Source: an uncultured Granulosicoccus sp. (GTDB lineage: Bacteria; Pseudomonadota; Gammaproteobacteria; Granulosicoccales; Granulosicoccaceae). From it: a stretch of 64,000 nt of DNA. Below, in pieces: positions 63,911 through 64,000 of this stretch (the stretch's first letter is position 1; the number at the start of each line of letters is the position of its first letter). Under the pieces are notes generated by a model, which ran no database searches, was not told the DNA's origin, and saw only the letters and a list, made by a program, of their open reading frames with translations. Position numbers and translations under genes: made by a program. The stretch covers positions 140,611-204,610 of the forward strand of contig CANMQI010000013.1 of assembly GCA_947499955.1 (NCBI GenBank), read 5' to 3'.

Positions 63911-64000
63911 GCACTTGCAGATGCGCACTTGCAGATGCGCACTTGCAGATGCGCACTTGCAGATGCGCACTTGCAGATGCGCACTTGCAGATGCGCACTT
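63911..64000. repeat. 14-bp tandem repeat at the window edge
   Basis: Unit GCACTTGCAGATGC repeated six full times plus GCACTT, continuing past the end of the window. 14 bp is not a multiple of 3. The internal sequence contains TGCA palindromes. It lies about 118 bp upstream of the ABC-F ATG. The stretch 63794-63910 shows no gene. Confidence 0.95.

Noticed and set aside
63911..64000. Possible CRISPR array
   Set aside because: The 14-bp unit has no spacers; the copies are contiguous, so this is a plain tandem repeat.

Overview
The window is a chromosomal segment of a gammaproteobacterium with moderately high GC. This rests on gene order: ygfB-pepP-ubiH, zapA-6S RNA-fau, rpsP-rimM-trmD-rplS, pcnB-folK, a complete cbb3 oxidase cluster with FNR/ANR boxes, and a DUF1127 gene. 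The extra pathways and abundant short tandem repeats would fit a large-genome marine lineage, for example a Granulosicoccus-like one, but the genus is a guess. There is no insertion sequence, prophage, tRNA, rRNA or CRISPR array that I can see.

Layout. 1-6.4 kb is housekeeping: ubiquinone synthesis, aminopeptidase P, the zapA/6S RNA/5-formyl-THF cyclo-ligase locus, threonine deaminase and ribose-5-phosphate isomerase. 6.6-9.9 kb holds a CHASE2 histidine kinase with its response regulator. 10.1-13.8 kb has a deoxynucleoside kinase, folK, pcnB, the Hsp15-type S4 protein and ycgL. 13.9-14.8 kb has two small secreted c-type cytochromes. 15.1-19.5 kb has htpG and the rpsP-rimM-trmD-rplS operon. 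19.6-23.3 kb is metH with a palindromic operator in its promoter. 23.6-26.9 kb has a DUF3293 gene of uneven composition and a GGDEF/EAL protein with a decayed EAL site.

26.8-31.8 kb is an unusual ABC exporter operon: one ATPase and two large membrane subunits, each ending in a peptidase-like (gluzincin) domain, one with an intact HETTH motif and one without. Upstream on the same strand are a NYN-LOTUS protein, a Kef-type K+/H+ antiporter with its quinone-reductase-like partner, and a glutamine synthetase-like ligase / aldehyde dehydrogenase / iron alcohol dehydrogenase trio suggesting gamma-glutamylated amino-alcohol catabolism.

39.6-51.5 kb is a 12-kb cbb3 oxidase supercluster, all on the minus strand: DUF2189, DUF2788, TauE/SafE-like, ccoI, ccoS, ccoN, ccoO, ccoQ, ccoP, ccoG, fixH, a 109-residue membrane protein and a COG3235 membrane protein. 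Two FNR/ANR boxes of the form TTGAT-N4-ATCAA, one before ccoN and one before the DUF2189 gene, each sit at about -41.5 from a predicted start site, so both halves look oxygen-controlled. Glutamine-dependent nadE diverges from the second box and may be leaderless.

53.7-64 kb is accessory: a small secreted Cys-motif protein, a DUF1127 protein with a Ser-Gln repeat, two LysR regulators with inverted-repeat operators, an epimerase-like protein, an orphan lipoprotein, a DUF222-HNH endonuclease, an ABC-F ATPase, and three repeat arrays (7-bp, about 50-bp and 14-bp units).
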